This document shows, piece after piece, positions 33,407-35,192 of a stretch of DNA of 35,192 nt (position 1 is its first letter; every line of letters begins with the position of its first letter). This stretch comes from Vibrio sp. Isolate32 (GTDB lineage Bacteria > Pseudomonadota > Gammaproteobacteria > Enterobacterales > Vibrionaceae): NCBI RefSeq assembly GCF_022397955.1, contig NZ_JAKEUQ010000018.1, positions 63,026-98,217 of the forward strand. Reading direction: 5' to 3'. The position numbers were made by a program, and so were the translations under genes. The notes under the pieces are model-generated. The model was not told where the DNA came from. It did not search any database and worked only from the letters and a program-made list of their open reading frames with translations.

Positions 33407-34318
33407 CTACGTTATCTTACTGACACCAATCGTTTCTCTGTCACCGGATGTGCCGCTACTCACCGCTTTTGCAGGTTTAACGATCAAACCAATCCCGATT
33501 AAGAACAACACCGATGCCACTACTTGAGCGAGTGACAACACTTCGTCGTACATAAAGTATCCGCTGATCAGCGCGAAGACTGGCACCAGCAAGGTTAACG
33601 GTGCAGTTGTGCTTAGTGGATATTGGATTAACAACTTGTTCCACACCCAATAGCCAAATAGCGTGGTTGGATAAGCCTGAAACAGCACCGCAATCGTTGT
33701 GTTCCAATCCCATTGTTCAATCCCCTGCCAAATGATTTGATCCCCGTGTAACATCACAGCAAACAACACCAACGGCGCTGGTGCAAACAACATTCCCCAC
33801 ACATTAAACGCAAACGCCTGCTTAGTTTTAGAAGCCTTAACAATGACGCCCATTAAGGTCCAACTGCACGCTGCAATCATAATCAAGATAACGCCGTTAA
33901 CGGTGACATTCCCTTTCGCCGCTGAGACTAAAACTGCAAGTGCACACAGGGCTAACATCGCACCAATTAACTTACGAACCGACGCATTTTCTTTGAAAAC
34001 CCATACCCCAACTGCCATTCCAATAAGCACGTTGCTTGAAAGCAATACTGAGGAAAGCCCAGATGAGAGGCCTGCTGTGATTGACCATGATGCCATACCC
34101 CAAATACCAACCCCAAAGACAAAGCCATAACTCACGAGATAACGCCACGCGACATTCGGCCTTGCGACAAAGAATATCACTGGTATCACGGCTAGCGAGA
34201 AACGCGCGGCCGTTGCCAACAAAGGATGAACGTTGGTTACGCCCATTTTGATCATCGAGAAATTGAATCCCCAAATTGCCATCACCAACACCGCTAACAA
34301 CAAATCATTTCTTTTCAT
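33407..34318 (-). CDS. EamA-family (DMT superfamily) metabolite exporter
   Basis: From the ATG at 34318 the product is 303 residues with about ten membrane helices and two EamA repeats. AIWGFNFSMIKMGV begins the first repeat and AACSWTLMGVIVKAS the second, and LLVPVFALISGYFMYDEVLS is the usual end of the second. E. coli EamA exports cysteine-pathway metabolites, but the substrate here cannot be read. The frame extends back to 34414, but 34318 has a strong GAGGGGG site directly upstream. It is divergent from a MocR regulator, the usual layout for MocR control of a transporter. The terminator at 33352-33386 closes it. Confidence 0.87.
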   Translation of the reverse strand: MKRNDLLLAVLVMAIWGFNFSMIKMGVTNVHPLLATAARFSLAVIPVIFFVARPNVAWRYLVSYGFVFGVGIWGMASWSITAGLSSGLSSVLLSSNVLIGMAVGVWVFKENASVRKLIGAMLALCALAVLVSAAKGNVTVNGVILIMIAACSWTLMGVIVKASKTKQAFAFNVWGMLFAPAPLVLFAVMLHGDQIIWQGIEQWDWNTTIAVLFQAYPTTLFGYWVWNKLLIQYPLSTTAPLTLLVPVFALISGYFMYDEVLSLAQVVASVLFLIGIGLIVKPAKAVSSGTSGDRETIGVSKIT

Positions 34319-34352
34319 ACTGTCCCCCTCTTTTGTTTTAAAAAAGTATCCC

Positions 34353-34404
34353 TTGAACAACAAAACGGGTACAGATACAATTTTTGAAACAAAAACCAGT
34401 ACAG
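34353..34404 (+). promoter_or_regulatory. Promoter of the MocR gene with GTACAG direct repeats
   Basis: TTGAAC (34353-34358) and TACAAT (34376-34381) are separated by 17 bases, giving a start near 34388. Two GTACAG direct repeats (34369-34374 and 34399-34404) lie 30 bases apart, three helical turns, one before and one after the start. MocR regulators commonly bind direct repeats, so this may be its operator for itself and the divergent exporter gene. Confidence 0.55.
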
Positions 34405-34422
34405 TCAACCACAACCGTTACC

Positions 34423-34947
34423 ATGAGCATTTACCGAAAACTTGCGAATCAGTTTATTAATGAGATTGAAAGTGGAAAAAGACCCGAAGGTGGGCGTATG
34501 CCTTCGCTTCGTCAATTAGCTAAGCAACAAGCCGTTAGCATGTCGACCGTAGTAAGTTGCTACCAAGAGCTAGAGTCACAGGGCTGGATTCACTCTCGAC
34601 CACAAGCCGGGTATTTTGTTTCTCCTCATAAGCCAGCTCACTCAACACCTGAATGGGCACAGTTTGAGAGTAAAGTTTCCAGAGTGAGACAAACCTCATC
34701 GACTCACAACTCAATCAATGGGCCTTTAGGGGTTTCTAGCACCACCAATGATGAGCAATCGGTCGTTGAACTAGAACGCAGTTTCCGTCGCTCGATAAAA
34801 CGCATGGGTAACAGGCTCAACCATTACCCTGATACTCAAGGCGAGCCGATATTACGACAAGCATTGTCCACTCACTTTGCAAAGCTTGATGTGCATTTTT
34901 CACCAGGCGAACTGGTGGTCACGGCTGGCTGTATGTCGGCAATAAAA
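34423..34947 (+). pseudogene. MocR/GntR-family regulator, 5' part, interrupted by an insertion sequence
   Basis: The gene encodes a GntR winged helix (YRKLANQFINEIESGKRPEG, SLRQLAKQQAVSMSTVVSCY, GWIHSRPQAGYFV), a linker, and the start of an aminotransferase-like domain (LNHYPDTQGEPILRQALSTH, LVVTAGCMSAIK). At 34948 the family resemblance stops and insertion-sequence DNA begins, so about 300 residues of the PLP-binding domain are displaced. A few foreign codons follow before a stop near 35037. The start at 34423 is preferred because the predicted transcript begins after the alternative TTG at 34384. MocR proteins usually need the PLP domain, so this allele is probably inactive. The rest may lie beyond the window. 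Confidence 0.85.
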
Positions 34948-35192
34948 GGTTCATCGCGGCTTTCCGGGGAAAGCCGCTTTTATCTTCAAGAAGAAGTAGT
35001 CTGTATCTCGATACCCATATCCCATTCGCTTGATTAGTTTTATCTTGTTGTTTATCCCTTCCAATGTGCATGTGTTAAGCGGATAACTTGCCGATGCGAT
35101 AATGCCGTGAAGATAAGGACTCAGTTTTCGTGCGAACTCTTGCAATGGCTTAATTCCACTCTCCTGTACTTGTGCCCACCACACCTCCCAGA
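34948..35192 (-). mobile_element. ISL3-family insertion sequence, one end (runs off the window)
   Basis: The junction is inferred from where the MocR coding frame stops matching. The element would start with GGTTCATCGCGG, and a 10-bp hairpin GCGGCTTTCC/GGAAAGCCGC (34956-34977) lies within it. The transposase tail reads inward on the minus strand. A T/A-rich 8-base target (34940-34947) would fit the 8-bp duplication usual for ISL3, but the other end is outside, so the repeat cannot be checked. Confidence 0.7.
34951..35192 (-). CDS. ISL3-family transposase, C-terminal part (5' end outside window)
   Basis: The minus-strand frame runs from the window edge to a TGA at 34951-34953. The peptide contains LEGINNKIKLIKRMGYGYRD and DYFFLKIKAAFPG, the very conserved C-terminal block of ISL3 (IS204/IS1001/IS1165-type) DDE transposases, including the final acidic catalytic residue in TLEGINN. 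The frame is open through the edge with no required start, so this is a partial gene. The stop lies only a few bases from the inferred end of the element. Confidence 0.88.
   Translation of the reverse strand, partial: WEVWWAQVQESGIKPLQEFARKLSPYLHGIIASASYPLNTCTLEGINNKIKLIKRMGYGYRDTDYFFLKIKAAFPGKPR

Noticed and set aside
34319..34414. 32-codon N-terminal extension of the EamA transporter
   Set aside because: A GAGGGGG site sits directly before the internal ATG at 34318, and the extension overlaps the divergent promoter of the MocR gene.

Overview
The window looks like part of the main chromosome of a Vibrio, possibly of the Splendidus clade. The base composition is moderate and slightly AT-rich. 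The housekeeping genes are gammaproteobacterial (sbcB, cdd, purT, tpm, astE, ihfA, a yaiL-like gene). A RelV-type small alarmone synthetase, which I associate with vibrios, lies between tpm and ihfA. Species cannot be fixed from sequence alone. No rRNA, tRNA, CRISPR array or prophage was seen.

Layout. 1-2600: the 3' end of an unidentified gene, a YhhY-like acetyltransferase, an unlisted 59-residue small protein, and a probably truncated chitin-binding protein. 2600-11500 (all minus strand): a cobalamin block made of btuC-btuD uptake genes, then astE and pepF, then a salvage/nucleotide-loop operon cobT-cobS-cobU-cobC preceded by a flavin reductase-like gene. 11500-16200: a more variable stretch with a small basic peptide gene, an SDR oxidoreductase, a decayed IS110 transposase, a secreted double SnoaL-like protein divergent from a frameshifted LysR gene, and a yaiL-like gene. 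16500-22060: lipid-oriented genes, with a secreted sphingomyelinase C and a coupled membrane-anchored possible foldase, then an AraC regulator divergent from a DUF2804 and sterol-desaturase pair. 22250-29900: conserved housekeeping genes sbcB, lrgA-lrgB (yohJK-like), cdd with a CRP-type promoter, purT with a PurR box, tpm, relV and ihfA. 30400-33330: a zinc-starvation operon led by a 28-bp perfect Zur-like palindrome, encoding a dihydroorotase paralogue, a gamma-carbonic anhydrase-like protein and a His-rich COG0523 GTPase. 33400-35192: an EamA transporter divergent from a MocR regulator that is cut by an ISL3-family insertion sequence running off the window.

The strongest system-level signals are the Zur-type zinc-sparing operon, the sphingomyelinase with its putative dedicated foldase, and the RelV protein, which keeps a complete alarmone-synthetase core behind an N-terminus that reads like a signal peptide. 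Several genes are broken or shortened (the LysR gene, the MocR gene, the IS110 relic, probably the chitin-binding gene). They mark 11.9-15.3 kb and the right edge as the plastic parts of the window.
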